A DNA stretch of 64,000 nt from Anaerolineales bacterium UBA3499. Its GTDB lineage: Bacteria; Chloroflexota; Anaerolineae; Anaerolineales; UBA11657. The notes under the pieces were generated by a model that was not told the DNA's origin, ran no database searches, and worked only from the letters and a program-made list of their open reading frames with translations. This document shows positions 1 through 7,322 of this stretch, piece after piece (position 1 is the first letter of the stretch; the number at the start of each line of letters is the position of its first letter). The position numbers and the translations under genes were made by a program. The stretch is from contig DFQC01000025.1 in NCBI GenBank assembly GCA_002377585.1, positions 1-64,000 of the forward strand, read 5' to 3'.

Positions 1-16
1 AATCATTAAATAGATT

Positions 17-181
17 ATGGCTAGGAAAGATGTTAGGCCAGTAATTACATTGGCCTGTATAGAATGCAAGGAACGTAACTACACTACAGAAAAAAATAGG
101 CGCAATGATCCTGGGCGTCTAGAGTTTAGTAAGTACTGTGCACGTTGCCGAAAGCATCAATTGCATCGTGAAACAAAGTAA
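17..181 (+). CDS. rpmG: 50S ribosomal protein L33
   Basis: Translates to 54 residues starting MARKDVRPVI, the usual length of bacterial L33. Two CxxC pairs (C14/C17 and C41/C44) form the zinc ribbon of the cysteine-containing L33 type. L33 is a small 50S protein near the E site. It stands immediately before tRNA-Trp, secE and nusG, the order found in very many bacteria, which supports the call. No good ribosome binding site is visible in the 16 bases before the ATG, but the window edge limits this. It is too short for automatic long-ORF calling but is clearly real. Confidence 0.97.
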   Translation: MARKDVRPVITLACIECKERNYTTEKNRRNDPGRLEFSKYCARCRKHQLHRETK

Positions 182-198
182 TTTCAGGTGTCGAGCAC

Positions 199-239
199 GA
201 GCAGGTTAGAACAGACAACAGCAACTATGTAACCTGCTC
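199..239 (+). other. Stem-loop between rpmG and tRNA-Trp
   Basis: GAGCAGGTTA at 199-208 is perfectly complementary to TAACCTGCTC at 230-239, with a 21-base loop. No T-tract follows, so it is not a normal intrinsic terminator. It could be an RNA processing site separating rpmG mRNA from the tRNA. Function is inferred only. Confidence 0.5.
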
Positions 240-254
240 TATCGCAAATAACAT

Positions 255-327
255 AGGCGAGTAGCTCAACTGGTAGAGCAACGGTCTCCAAAACCGTAGG
301 TTGTGGGTTCAAGTCCTGCCTCGCCTG
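255..327 (+). tRNA. trnW: tRNA-Trp (anticodon CCA)
   Basis: A complete cloverleaf can be folded: acceptor AGGCGAG (255-261) with CTCGCCT (320-326), D stem GCTC/GAGC, anticodon stem with loop CTCCAAA giving anticodon CCA, T stem closing loop TTCAAGT, discriminator G327. The CCA tail is not encoded. Position between rpmG and secE is the common bacterial arrangement. Confidence 0.97.
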
Positions 328-415
328 CCTAACAAAATAATAAGTTAATGAGTACGGGTGCTTAGAGAATGGTCAATACATTGATTAAAGAAATGAAAGT
401 GGTAATTCACTACCC

Positions 416-676
416 ATGGATATCAGACAACTAATTGGGCCTGCAATCCTAGGGCTGGTCCTTGCACTAGTAGGTTTCACTATTTTTTCTGCAAGACAAA
501 ATATTGTAGCCTACGTGCGTGAAACACGAGCTGAGCTAGGCAAGGTTTCGTGGCCAAGCAGATCAGAAGCAACCGATCTCACGATCGTAGTGCTAGTTAC
601 TATTACTTTCAGTGCGTTATTCCTAGGATTTTTCGACGCAATTTTTACCTGGATATTTGCACAGGTCATACAATAA
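416..676 (+). CDS. secE: Preprotein translocase subunit SecE
   Basis: An 86-residue protein with an N-terminal hydrophobic segment (about residues 7-25), the conserved cytosolic amphipathic stretch ETRAELGKVSWPS, and a C-terminal membrane helix (about 57-80). The KVSWPS motif is diagnostic of SecE, the clamp subunit of the SecYEG channel. The extra N-terminal membrane segment makes it longer than the minimal single-span SecE. It ends two bases before nusG, so the two are cotranscribed. The ATG at 416 is the only sensible start; no strong Shine-Dalgarno is seen. Confidence 0.95.
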   Translation: MDIRQLIGPAILGLVLALVGFTIFSARQNIVAYVRETRAELGKVSWPSRSEATDLTIVVLVTITFSALFLGFFDAIFTWIFAQVIQ

Positions 677-677
677 A

Positions 678-1481
678 ATGAACGAGCAGAATAATTTATC
701 TGAAGAATCACTCAATAATACTATTTCTGAATCTCAATCGGATGAAGACATTTTCGAGAAAGATCAATCAGATGATTCTCCTTCATCTGATATAGATTTT
801 GAGATAGAATTTGAAGATGATCTTGGCCCTTCACTCGAAGAAATGCTTGAAGAAGCCAGCAAAGAAGTACAGTTCGAACAAAAACAGAAAGAACATGAAA
901 ACAGTGATTCAGTCGCAGAAGAAAACTCTGATGCAGAACAGAACAATGTAGATGTTGCAGGCAAACAATGGTATGTGGTCCATTGCTATTCCGGTTATGA
1001 GAATAAAGTGTGTCATAATCTTGAGCAACGTATAGAAAGTATGGGTATGAATGAACATATTTTTGACGTTGTTGTACCAACGGAAGAGGAAATCGCAGTT
1101 AGGGACGGTAAACGCAGAACAGTCGAACGTGAGGTGTTCCCAGGTTACATACTGGTACAAATGGAATTGTCTGAAGAATCATGGTATGTGGTACGCAACA
1201 CTCCTGGAGTAACTGGCTTTGTCGGTATGGGCAGTAAGCCCATACCTTTGCAAGAAAATGAATTCAAGCACATTATCCAACGTATGGAGGCTGATGCACC
1301 ACGCATTACTGTAACATTTAAAGTGGATCAGAAAGTACGTATAATTGACGGTCCATTTAATGATTTCATTGGTACTGTAACAGAAATTGATGCTGACAGA
1401 GCTAAAGTACGTGTTATGGTATCTTTCTTTGGAAGAGAAACACCCGTAGAGCTCGATTTTCTACAGGTAGAAAAAATATGA
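678..1481 (+). CDS. nusG: Transcription termination/antitermination protein NusG with long acidic N-terminal extension
   Basis: 267 residues from the ATG at 678; a TTG at 657 in the same frame is rejected because it would overlap secE. The NGN domain begins at WYVVHCYSGYENKV (about residue 98) with EREVFPGYILVQM, and a KOW domain lies at the C terminus (VRIIDGPFNDFIGTV). NusG binds RNA polymerase and couples it to Rho or the ribosome. The first ~95 residues are an extension very rich in Asp, Glu and Ser, almost devoid of hydrophobic structure, predicted disordered; most NusG proteins are about 180 residues. Start two bases after the secE stop. Confidence 0.96.
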   Translation: MNEQNNLSEESLNNTISESQSDEDIFEKDQSDDSPSSDIDFEIEFEDDLGPSLEEMLEEASKEVQFEQKQKEHENSDSVAEENSDAEQNNVDVAGKQWYVVHCYSGYENKVCHNLEQRIESMGMNEHIFDVVVPTEEEIAVRDGKRRTVEREVFPGYILVQMELSEESWYVVRNTPGVTGFVGMGSKPIPLQENEFKHIIQRMEADAPRITVTFKVDQKVRIIDGPFNDFIGTVTEIDADRAKVRVMVSFFGRETPVELDFLQVEKI

Positions 1482-1500
1482 CAATAGTGGTGATAATATA

Positions 1501-1926
1501 GTGGCTAAAAAAATACAGGCAAAAATCAGACTTCAATTAGAAGCAGGCAAAGCAAGTCCGGCTCCACCAGTAGGACCTGCATTAGCTGCTCATGGTGTAA
1601 ATCTCATGGGATTCTGCAAAGAGTACAATGCACGAACGCAGAATAGAACTGGTGAAGTAATCCCAGCAGATATATCAATATTTACTGATGGGTCTTTTAG
1701 TTTCGTACTCAAAACTCCACCAGCAGCAGTATTATTGCGCAAAGCTGCTGGTGTAGATAAAGGTGCAGCAGATCCATTACGGGAAAAAGTAGGTAGGGTC
1801 ACCAAGTCACAGATAAGAGAAATAGCTGAAACAAAAATGAAAGATCTAAATGCACTAGACGTTGAAGCTGCCATGCTTCAAATTGAAGGAACAGCACGGT
1901 CTATGGGCATATTAGTGGAAGGATAA
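1501..1926 (+). CDS. rplK: 50S ribosomal protein L11
   Basis: 141 residues, the canonical L11 length, with a GTG start. It contains the characteristic KLQLEAGKASPAPPVGPAL-like N terminus and the C-terminal GTARSMGI segment that binds 23S rRNA at the GTPase-associated centre. It follows nusG by 19 bases and precedes rplA, the usual L11-L1 pair. Confidence 0.98.
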   Translation: MAKKIQAKIRLQLEAGKASPAPPVGPALAAHGVNLMGFCKEYNARTQNRTGEVIPADISIFTDGSFSFVLKTPPAAVLLRKAAGVDKGAADPLREKVGRVTKSQIREIAETKMKDLNALDVEAAMLQIEGTARSMGILVEG

Positions 1927-1990
1927 TTTATCTATCAGACGGTAACAATAGTATCACAGCCTATTAAGTAGTAATTCTGAGGAAAACATT

Positions 1991-2704
1991 ATGACCAAAC
2001 GTGGCAAAAAATATCGCAAGGCAGTTAGTAATATCCAAGCAAATGAAATGTATGCGCCACGCGATGCAGTAACATTAGCAAAAGAAAATTCTAGCGCTAA
2101 CTTCGACGAAACTATGGAAGTTCATATACGTATGGGTATTGATCCGCGCAAAGCGGATCAACAAGTGCGTTCATCGGTATTGTTACCACATGGTCTGGGA
2201 AAACCTGTACGGGTACTAGCCTTTGTAGAAGGTGAAGGCGCACGCATCGCTGAACAAGCAGGTGCAGATTTCATTTCTGATCAAGAAACAATACAGAAAA
2301 TCAAAGATGGTTGGTCTGACTTCGATGCTACCATTGCAGTACCAGAAATGATGGGCACTGTAGGCAGTCTAGGTAAAATACTTGGGCCTAGAGGACTAAT
2401 GCCAAATCCTAAAGCAGGTACAGTAGCACCAACTGAAGATTTGCCGCGTCTAATAAATGAAGCTAAGGCTGGAAAGATAGAGTTTCGACTAGATAAAACT
2501 GCAAATCTACATGCTCCTATAGGAAAAGTATCGTTTAGCGCCGACAATCTTTTTGATAATTTTATGGCCTTGTTTGATGCTGTTAGAAGAGCTAAACCGC
2601 CAGCAGCTAAGGGTAATTACTTTCGTCGTATCACTCTCGCTACTACTATGGGACCAGCAATAAGAATTGATCCAAACTTAGTGGAGGTCGAAATAGCTGA
2701 TTAG
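1991..2704 (+). CDS. rplA: 50S ribosomal protein L1
   Basis: 237 residues with L1 hallmarks: DETMEVHIRMGIDPRKADQQVR near the N terminus, LGPRGLMPNPKAGTV in the middle and the C-terminal TMGPAIRID. L1 forms the mobile L1 stalk and in many bacteria represses its own L11-L1 mRNA. A GAGG-like ribosome binding site lies upstream of the ATG at 1991. Confidence 0.98.
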   Translation: MTKRGKKYRKAVSNIQANEMYAPRDAVTLAKENSSANFDETMEVHIRMGIDPRKADQQVRSSVLLPHGLGKPVRVLAFVEGEGARIAEQAGADFISDQETIQKIKDGWSDFDATIAVPEMMGTVGSLGKILGPRGLMPNPKAGTVAPTEDLPRLINEAKAGKIEFRLDKTANLHAPIGKVSFSADNLFDNFMALFDAVRRAKPPAAKGNYFRRITLATTMGPAIRIDPNLVEVEIAD

Positions 2705-2737
2705 AAGATACACACATAATTTATAACTTGAAACAAA

Positions 2738-2833
2738 TCGCCGTAGACAGTGGGTGCCCTATATTTTGTAGGACTTAATTTCCCGCAGAGGCAAATACTT
2801 TCAAATGAACATGCCTTGTTAGGCTGTGTCACA
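2738..2833 (+). promoter_or_regulatory. Ribosomal protein L10 leader (rplJL autoregulatory RNA)
   Basis: The 209 bases before rplJ hold the conserved L10-leader signature: AGACAG followed by GTGGG (about 2745-2754) and the opposing strand with CTTAATTTCCCGC then GAGGC (about 2774-2792), where GTGGG and CCCGC can pair. In known families this kink-turn-like RNA is bound by the L10-(L12)n complex to repress rplJ-rplL. It is followed directly by a strong terminator hairpin, so control here is probably transcription attenuation as in Bacillus. Boundaries are approximate. Confidence 0.8.
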
Positions 2834-2886
2834 AAGTCTTTGCATCTCATCGTCTATTTACACGATGTGAGCTAAAGACTTTTTTT
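2834..2886 (+). terminator. Intrinsic terminator/attenuator before rplJ
   Basis: AAGTCTTT (2834-2841) pairs with AAAGACTT (2874-2881); inside it CTC-ATCGT pairs with ACGAT-GTGAG with a two-base bulge. A run of T follows (2880-2886). The hairpin ends 27 bases upstream of the rplJ ATG, so full readthrough cannot be assumed; it is best read as the attenuator controlled by the L10 leader. It may also terminate rplK-rplA transcripts. Confidence 0.85.
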
Positions 2887-2913
2887 ATGAATTACAAGCA
2901 AAGGAGTAAAAAT

Positions 2914-3450
2914 ATGGCAATAAGTAAACAAAAGAAACAAGAATTGGTTGAGGCATATACAGACCTATTGCAACGTAGCCAAGGTGTAATTTGGTTGAAT
3001 AATAAAGGTCTGTCTGTTTCCGAAATATTCGAGCTTAGAAGCAGCATCAGAGAAGCTGAGGGGAAATGTAAGGTCACTAAGAATCGTCTCACACGTTTGG
3101 CATTGCAGAATGCTGGTCTACCAACAATGGATGAAGTCTTGACAGGGCCCACAATCACTGGATTTGCCCTTGGGGAAATACCAGCAGTCGCCAAAGCTAT
3201 CGCAGATTTTGCGAAAGAGAATGACTCTGTAGAAATTAAGGGCGGATTAATGGGTACTGAAATATTATCTGCCGATGAATTGACAACCCTAGCAAACTTA
3301 CCGCCACTTGAGATATTACAAGCTCAATTACTAGGATTGATAAATGCTCCTGCTCGGCAAATTGCAGGAACACTTTCAAGCAGTGTCCGCCAAGTAATCA
3401 ACGTAGTGAATGCATATTCTGACTCTGAAACTCAGACTGTAAAGACGTAG
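2914..3450 (+). CDS. rplJ: 50S ribosomal protein L10
   Basis: 178 residues from the ATG at 2914, which has a good AAAGGAG ribosome binding site; an in-frame ATG at 2887 lies inside the terminator T-tract boundary and is rejected. Sequence is typical L10: YTDLLQRSQGVIWLNNKGL, KVTKNRLTRLAL, and a long C-terminal helix that carries L7/L12 dimers. Together with L12 it forms the stalk that recruits translational GTPases and should also feed back on the leader upstream. Confidence 0.96.
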   Translation: MAISKQKKQELVEAYTDLLQRSQGVIWLNNKGLSVSEIFELRSSIREAEGKCKVTKNRLTRLALQNAGLPTMDEVLTGPTITGFALGEIPAVAKAIADFAKENDSVEIKGGLMGTEILSADELTTLANLPPLEILQAQLLGLINAPARQIAGTLSSSVRQVINVVNAYSDSETQTVKT

Positions 3451-3513
3451 TTAACATATAAATAATAAGGTATACCAAACAATTAACAATACAATCATAA
3501 AGGAGAATGTATC

Positions 3514-3894
3514 ATGACAGATTTAGAGAAATTAGTGGACCAGCTGAGCGAACTTACAGTTCTAGAAGCAGCTGACCTAACGAAAATGCTTGAAGAAAAA
3601 TGGGGAGTATCAGCAGCAGCCCCAGTAGCAGCAGTAGCAGTGGCAGCTGGAGATGGTGCTGATGCATCTCCCGCTGAAGAAAAAGCGGAATGGAATGTAG
3701 TCTTGCAAGACCATGGTGCTAAGAAAATAGATGTTATTAAAGCTATTAGACAGGTAAGTAGCTTGGGTCTCAAGGATGCCAAAGAGGTTGCAGAGACTGC
3801 CGGATCCGTTGTTCTGGAAGCTGTAGCTAAAGAGGCAGCAGAGGATGCAAAAAAGACACTCGAAGAAGCTGGAGCCACAGTAGAGCTGCAATAA
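3514..3894 (+). CDS. rplL: 50S ribosomal protein L7/L12
   Basis: 126 residues with the three expected parts: N-terminal dimerisation domain (LEKLVDQLSELTVLEAADL), an alanine-rich hinge (about residues 35-60) and the C-terminal domain with GAKKIDVIKAIRQ and GLKDAKEVAE that contacts elongation factors. Strong AAAGGAG ribosome binding site eight bases before the ATG. It is the last gene of the ribosomal cluster; no clear terminator is visible after it. Confidence 0.97.
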   Translation: MTDLEKLVDQLSELTVLEAADLTKMLEEKWGVSAAAPVAAVAVAAGDGADASPAEEKAEWNVVLQDHGAKKIDVIKAIRQVSSLGLKDAKEVAETAGSVVLEAVAKEAAEDAKKTLEEAGATVELQ

Positions 3895-3991
3895 TGTCAC
3901 TTGTGAAGCTAGAAATTGTTCCATTTGTACTTAGTCATTGTGAGATCTACAAGTATGTTATGTTTACACAAACACCTAACAACTTTGCGTG

Positions 3992-4501
3992 ATGAACCAT
4001 AATGATGTCAATTTCTGTGTACGCTGCGGCAACGGCTTAGAAACAAGAGAACGCTCTGGTGCAAAACGCCCTGTTTGCACCAGATGTGACTACACTCACT
4101 TCTTTGATCCAAAAGTTGCTGCAGCAATGTGGTTGACACAAAATAACATGCTTCTTCTCGTAAGACGTGCTATAGAACCAGCAAAGGGACTTTGGACTAT
4201 TCCTGGTGGGTTCGTAGATGCTTGGGAGAATCCTGCTGAAACTGCATCTCGTGAATGTAATGAGGAAACAGGCCTCAGAGTAATAGAAGCAAAACTCTTA
4301 GATTTAGTTCCTAGCCAAAATCAATCCAGTAGAGCCGGTTTTGTTATTTTTTATACAGGCCAAATCATATCTGGAGACTTAAAAGCAGGAGATGATGCCG
4401 ATGCAGCAGATTGGTTCTACGTAAACCAATTACCTGAAATAGCTTTCGATGCAACCCAAACAATGATCAATCGTTGGAAAAATGGACTACTAGTCTACTA
4501 G
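3992..4501 (+). CDS. NUDIX hydrolase with N-terminal zinc ribbon
   Basis: 169 residues from the ATG at 3992 (a GTG one codon earlier is also possible). A zinc ribbon with CVRCG and CTRC (about residues 9-34) precedes a NUDIX fold. The NUDIX box G-x5-E-x7-RE-x2-EE-x-G is complete in the stretch starting GGFVDAWENPAE and ending NEETGL. NUDIX enzymes hydrolyse nucleoside diphosphates linked to another moiety. The zinc ribbon is shared with NADH pyrophosphatase (NudC) relatives, but the specific NudC motif after the box is not seen, so the substrate is open. Confidence 0.9.
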   Translation: MNHNDVNFCVRCGNGLETRERSGAKRPVCTRCDYTHFFDPKVAAAMWLTQNNMLLLVRRAIEPAKGLWTIPGGFVDAWENPAETASRECNEETGLRVIEAKLLDLVPSQNQSSRAGFVIFYTGQIISGDLKAGDDADAADWFYVNQLPEIAFDATQTMINRWKNGLLVY

Positions 4502-4556
4502 AACATTACTGTCATAAATCACAAAATGAATCCTAATAACCAGATGCACCTACTAA

Positions 4557-4567
4557 TATGCTAGAAT
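4557..4567 (+). promoter_or_regulatory. Extended -10 promoter (TATGCTAGAAT)
   Basis: TATG-C-TAGAAT matches an extended -10 element (TGnTAnAAT). It lies 29 bases before the ATG of the bifunctional-nuclease gene at 4597. The same pattern recurs before several other genes in the window. Confidence 0.5.
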
Positions 4568-4596
4568 AGAAAAAGATAAACACATATGGCAACAAT

Positions 4597-5124
4597 ATGA
4601 TTGAAGTAAATATTGACAGCATCAGAGTTAGTCTAATGTCTCAGCATCGAGTAGCAATATTAAAAAATGATGCGGGTAGCCGCTACCTCCCAATATGGAT
4701 TGGACCATGCGAGGCAGATGCTATAACTGTTGAATTACAGGATATGGAAATGGCACGTCCTTTGACACACGATATACTAGCCAAGACTATTGAAAGTCTA
4801 GGCGGTGAGATATCTCATGTAATTATCAAGGATCTAAGGAATGATGTGTTTTATGCCTATATTATAATCAATCAAGATGGGACACAGCTCGAGATAGATT
4901 CGCGACCATCTGATGCTTTGGCGCTCGCAGTACGAGCACAGGTACCAATATTCGTGGAAGAACAAGTAATGGACAAAGCTTCTATTGTTCCTGAAGACAA
5001 CATTATGGATCAATACAGCGACTTGGAAAATGACACAGATAATGACCGTGATTTGTCAGCATTTTCAGATTTTGTAGATACACTTGATTTGGACAACTTA
5101 GAATCAAATACAGGAAAAGATTAA
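4597..5124 (+). CDS. Bifunctional nuclease-domain (BFN/DUF151) protein
   Basis: 175 residues. The first ~130 form the BFN domain (PF02577): LPIWIGPCEADAI, MARPLTHD, and EIDSRPSDALALAVR are its conserved blocks. BFN proteins in plants and Thermotoga were reported to have RNase and DNase activity; in bacteria the role is mostly unknown. Here the C-terminal ~45 residues are an acidic tail (Asp-rich, about 138-175) instead of the UVR motif found in some relatives. It stands alone between the NUDIX gene and dnaB. Confidence 0.88.
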   Translation: MIEVNIDSIRVSLMSQHRVAILKNDAGSRYLPIWIGPCEADAITVELQDMEMARPLTHDILAKTIESLGGEISHVIIKDLRNDVFYAYIIINQDGTQLEIDSRPSDALALAVRAQVPIFVEEQVMDKASIVPEDNIMDQYSDLENDTDNDRDLSAFSDFVDTLDLDNLESNTGKD

Positions 5125-5271
5125 AATAGTTTAGACACAAAGTTAGCATACAAACTAGTTACTATGACACACTATACATTTCTAAACTCCACTTAACAAT
5201 TAGTATGGAGTAATTTGGATCAACTTAGTTCTTGTAATAGACAGTATATATATAGATTGCCACCAAGGCTG

Positions 5272-6633
5272 ATGGAAAACACGAGCCAAGATTTTATTCA
5301 ACCTAACAACCTAGAAGCTGAAGAGGCAGTGATCGGATCAATTCTGATCGATCCAGACGCCTACTTTGAGGTAGCCTCCACCATAAGGCCAGATGATTTT
5401 TATCTTGTTAAACACAGATGGATTTGGAATGTTTTTATGACACTTCACGACCAAAACATGCCAATTGACCAACTAACTACTAAAGACGAATTAGAGGCTC
5501 GCAACCAACTAGAAGAAATCGGTGGTTTTGCTTACCTCACTCAACTGGTAACACGAGTACCAACAGCATTCAACGTAGCAGCTTATGCTAGGCTTGTCGA
5601 AGAAGCCGCCACTCGTCGCAGGCTAATAAGGGCCGCTGGAGATGTGGCTAAAATAGCTTATGATGAAAAAACCGACATCAACGAAGTAGTTAACCAATCA
5701 GAACAGGCACTTTTTGGAGTAACTGAAGGTCGTTCTACTCGCGACTTAGTACCTATTAGACAGGTCGCACATGAGTATTACGATCGAGTTCAGCAACTTT
5801 ACGATAACCGAGGCAAAATTGTTGGAGTACCAACTGGATTTCAAGATCTAGATAAATTACTAGGAGGAATGCAAAAATCAGATCTTATTGTCGTAGCTGG
5901 TAGACCAGGTAAAGGAAAGTCGGCTTTCATGGTTTCAGTAGCCCTTAATGCAGCGCTCACCCACAAACAGAGAGTAGCTTTGTTTTCACTTGAAATGTCA
6001 AATGAACAAGTAATGCAGCGTATGGTCGCACAGGATAGCCATATCGACAGTCATAAACTGCGTATGGGTGAGCTCGAAGATGAACAGATGGACCGTTTTA
6101 TTCACTCCGTCAATTTGTTGAGTGATGTAGGAGTATATTTAGATGATACACCATCAATATCAGCTATGCAGTTACGCTCTAAAAGTCGTAGATTAGCAGC
6201 AGAGATCAAGCTAGACCTAATAATTGTCGATTATTTGCAACTAATGGTAACTGATCTCAGGCGTGACGCAAATCGCGTACAAGAGGTGTCAGAAATATCG
6301 CGTAGTCTAAAAGCATTAGCGCGTGAACTACATGTGCCTGTACTCGCTGGAGCCCAGCTATCTAGGGGTGTAGAACAACGATCGGGCCAAAAACCATTGC
6401 TGTCTGATTTACGAGAATCTGGCAGTATAGAACAAGATAGTGATGTAGTAATGTTTTTGCATCATCCTGATTCATGGGATGAAGACCCACAACGACAGCA
6501 CGTGACTGAAGTAGTAGTATCAAAACATCGCAATGGAAAAACTGGTTCCATAGATCTGATATTTCTGCCACAATACGCTGAATTTGTTGATGCAGCACAT
6601 AGAAGTATAGTTCTACAGGAGGAACAAGAGTGA
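5272..6633 (+). CDS. dnaB: Replicative DNA helicase DnaB
   Basis: 453 residues from the ATG at 5272; a TTG at 5215 with a GGAG upstream would add 19 residues and cannot be excluded. N-terminal DnaB domain (NLEAEEAVIGSILIDP), linker, then the RecA-like motor: Walker A GRPGKGKS (usual form ends GKT), Walker B LIIVDYLQLM, and SDLRESGSIEQDSD. It unwinds DNA at the replication fork as a hexamer. The gene overlaps the following DnaD-like gene by four bases (GTGA), and a loader gene follows, so helicase and loading factors are made together. Confidence 0.96.
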   Translation: MENTSQDFIQPNNLEAEEAVIGSILIDPDAYFEVASTIRPDDFYLVKHRWIWNVFMTLHDQNMPIDQLTTKDELEARNQLEEIGGFAYLTQLVTRVPTAFNVAAYARLVEEAATRRRLIRAAGDVAKIAYDEKTDINEVVNQSEQALFGVTEGRSTRDLVPIRQVAHEYYDRVQQLYDNRGKIVGVPTGFQDLDKLLGGMQKSDLIVVAGRPGKGKSAFMVSVALNAALTHKQRVALFSLEMSNEQVMQRMVAQDSHIDSHKLRMGELEDEQMDRFIHSVNLLSDVGVYLDDTPSISAMQLRSKSRRLAAEIKLDLIIVDYLQLMVTDLRRDANRVQEVSEISRSLKALARELHVPVLAGAQLSRGVEQRSGQKPLLSDLRESGSIEQDSDVVMFLHHPDSWDEDPQRQHVTEVVVSKHRNGKTGSIDLIFLPQYAEFVDAAHRSIVLQEEQE

Positions 6634-7322
6634 AAGGATTCTCAGGATTCCCTAAAGGAAAAACTCGTGTCACCCTTGTTCCAAATTTGTTCTTTAGCGA
6701 ACTACTGCCATATATTGACAATCTTGATGAACTAAAATTGACGCTGTACTGCTTTTGGAACCTAGGATTAAAAGAAGGTGATGTCAGATATCTTAGTCAC
6801 AATGAATTACAAAAGGACAAGGTATTAATTGAGAACTTTGATGAACCCGGTGTTACTGCTCTTAACCAAGCCCTAGAACGAGCGTGTGCTCGTGGCACTC
6901 TACTGAAGGTTAATATAGCAATCGCCGCAGATAAAGAGGAACAGTATTACTTCCTTAACACACCTAAAGGAAGATCAGCTGTTGATAGTATAGCCAAAGG
7001 TAATTGGACCCCTAACAGTCATCCTAATGATCCTATAAGTGTTGTTGTTGAAAGACCAAATATATTTAGTATTTATGAACAAAATATTGGAGCACTGACC
7101 CCGCTCATGGCCGACAAATTAATTGAAGCAGAAACAGAATTTCCGGATATCTGGTTGAGAGAAGCGATGAAATTAGCTGTAGAAAATAATGCACGCTCTT
7201 GGAGTTATGTAGATGCCATACTCAAACGATGGAAGCGTGAAGGAAAGGATAGTCAACATGGAAAAGGCAGATCGGACACTGAAAAGACTCGCCGAAAATA
7301 TCTCGAATACCTCGACAGTTAA
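6630..7322 (+). CDS. DnaD-like primosome protein
   Basis: 230 residues, GTG start overlapping the dnaB stop. The N-terminal ~100 residues resemble a winged-helix region (LPYIDNLDELKLTLYCFWNLG), followed by a C-terminal DnaD/DnaB_2 domain (FSIYEQNIGALTPLMADKL ... SWSYVDAILKRWKREG, about residues 145-215), the family used for helicase loading and DNA remodelling in Firmicutes. Position between a helicase and a DnaC/DnaI-type ATPase supports a role in helicase loading. Its last 65 bases overlap the next gene. Confidence 0.88.
   Translation: MKGFSGFPKGKTRVTLVPNLFFSELLPYIDNLDELKLTLYCFWNLGLKEGDVRYLSHNELQKDKVLIENFDEPGVTALNQALERACARGTLLKVNIAIAADKEEQYYFLNTPKGRSAVDSIAKGNWTPNSHPNDPISVVVERPNIFSIYEQNIGALTPLMADKLIEAETEFPDIWLREAMKLAVENNARSWSYVDAILKRWKREGKDSQHGKGRSDTEKTRRKYLEYLDS

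Noticed and set aside
721..1160. Minus-strand frames antisense to nusG
   Set aside because: Cys/His-rich nonsense composition, no ribosome binding site, and NusG is unambiguous on the other strand.
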